Assembly: GCA_041623895.1 (NCBI GenBank)
Contig: JBFJVZ010000010.1
Span: 1-43,073, forward strand
DNA: 43,073 bases
DNA from: JBFJVZ01 sp041623895
GTDB taxonomy: Bacteria > Planctomycetota > Planctomycetia > Pirellulales > Pirellulaceae
Direction of reading: 5' to 3'
Of the stretch, positions 42,665 to 43,073 are shown in pieces; within the stretch, counting starts at the first letter, position 1, and each line of letters opens with the position of its first letter. Below the pieces are notes generated by a model. It did not search any database and was not told where the DNA came from. It saw nothing but the letters and a program-made list of their open reading frames with translations. A program made the position numbers and the translations under genes.

Positions 42665-43073
42665 TCAGGCTCCGAGGATAGACGCGGGCGACAAGGACAT
42701 CCGCACAATGTGGTATGCCTCGGCATATCCCATACCCGCTTGGCTGCCCCTGAAGAGTGCGAGTGCACGCAATGCATCGAGTGACCGTGGCCACGGGAAC
42801 TCATGAAGCTGGCTTTGATAACACCGCATCGCGTCGAGCTTGGCGTCGATATAGTCGGTGATGTCGACACACCAGTTCGGTGTAAAGTTCGGCTCGATAT
42901 GAGGTGCATTCCAGTGGGTCTCGGATATCGACTCGTACGCCGCGCAGATCTTGATGGAGAGCCCGACATCCAAGGGCCTTGCCGACACCATGCAGGCGTC
43001 GAACACTCGGCGATGATCCGCGTGGCGGTCGACGTAAGGCACCAGGAAGATATCCGGCTTTACCTTCTTCACG
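42665..43073 (-). CDS. PIG-L/LmbE-family deacetylase, C-terminal part, cut by window edge
   Basis: The minus-strand frame is open to the right end and ends at 42665, showing about 135 residues. The segment VPYVDRHADHRRVF is the second zinc motif (H-x-x-H type) of PIG-L/LmbE N-deacetylases, and DAKLDAMRCYQSQL is the usual late helix. The first motif, H-P-D-D-E, would be in the missing N-terminal part. These enzymes remove an N-acetyl group from GlcNAc-like substrates. Next to an acyl-ACP-dependent GNAT operon, a deacetylate-then-reacylate scheme on an amino sugar is possible (inference). Confidence 0.82.
   Translation of the reverse strand, partial: VKKVKPDIFLVPYVDRHADHRRVFDACMVSARPLDVGLSIKICAAYESISETHWNAPHIEPNFTPNWCVDITDYIDAKLDAMRCYQSQLHEFPWPRSLDALRALALFRGSQAGMGYAEAYHIVRMSLSPASILGA

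Overview
The window looks like chromosomal DNA of a planctomycete of the Pirellulales/Rhodopirellula type. This is inferred from a giant LEPR-leader cell-surface protein (basic N-terminus followed by an F-x-x-L-E-x-R-x-V-L motif) built of VCBS/cadherin-like, LamG, Calx-beta and FG-GAP modules, together with a large polysaccharide locus. I see no insertion sequence, phage gene or CRISPR array.

Layout. (1) Positions 1-17467, minus strand, read right to left: a tightly packed polysaccharide locus. It holds a WbpM/CapD-like sugar-nucleotide dehydratase, the ABC exporter permease Wzm, two paralogous DUF218/YdcF-like membrane proteins, the nonulosonic-acid trio NeuB-NeuC-NeuA, an AsnB-type amidotransferase, the exporter ATPase Wzt, a GT-B-like protein, a methyltransferase, and a CDP-deoxyhexose branch (RfbF, RmlD-like reductase, RfbG, C-methyltransferase). 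It ends in a GT4 glycosyltransferase cut by the window edge. Many junctions are 4-base ATGA or GTGA overlaps. (2) Positions 17827-20067: a Wzc-like co-polymerase/tyrosine kinase behind a sigma70-like promoter and a leader of about 240 nt. (3) Positions 20519-23234: a coupled three-gene operon (ATP-grasp, GNAT, PhyH dioxygenase) of unknown product. (4) Positions 23557-34935: one gene of 3792 codons. Its cadherin-like repeats are interrupted by a beta-helix domain and by a glucose/sorbosone-dehydrogenase-like propeller. A LEPR+LamG relic lies just upstream at about 35.2-35.5 kb. (5) Positions 35737-36760: a CAU-anticodon tRNA on the plus strand, then about 0.95 kb holding a 27-codon membrane-peptide ORF with a strong Shine-Dalgarno and two 48-bp tandem repeats. 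(6) Positions 36761-43073: a GT4 glycosyltransferase (+), a minus-strand acyl-transfer operon (ACP, AMP-ligase, ketoreductase, GNAT), a divergent methyltransferase (+) and a partial PIG-L deacetylase (-).

How it may work together (inference). UDP-GlcNAc is turned by NeuC and NeuB into a sialic-acid-like sugar and activated by NeuA. RfbF, RfbG, the C-methyltransferase and the reductase make a branched CDP-6-deoxyhexose. Glycosyltransferases assemble a glycan exported by Wzm/Wzt, possibly with a methyl cap read by the Wzt C-domain. AsnB, PhyH, GNAT, the ACP-dependent acyl unit and PIG-L are candidate decorating enzymes. No Wza, Wzx or Wzy gene is in the window.
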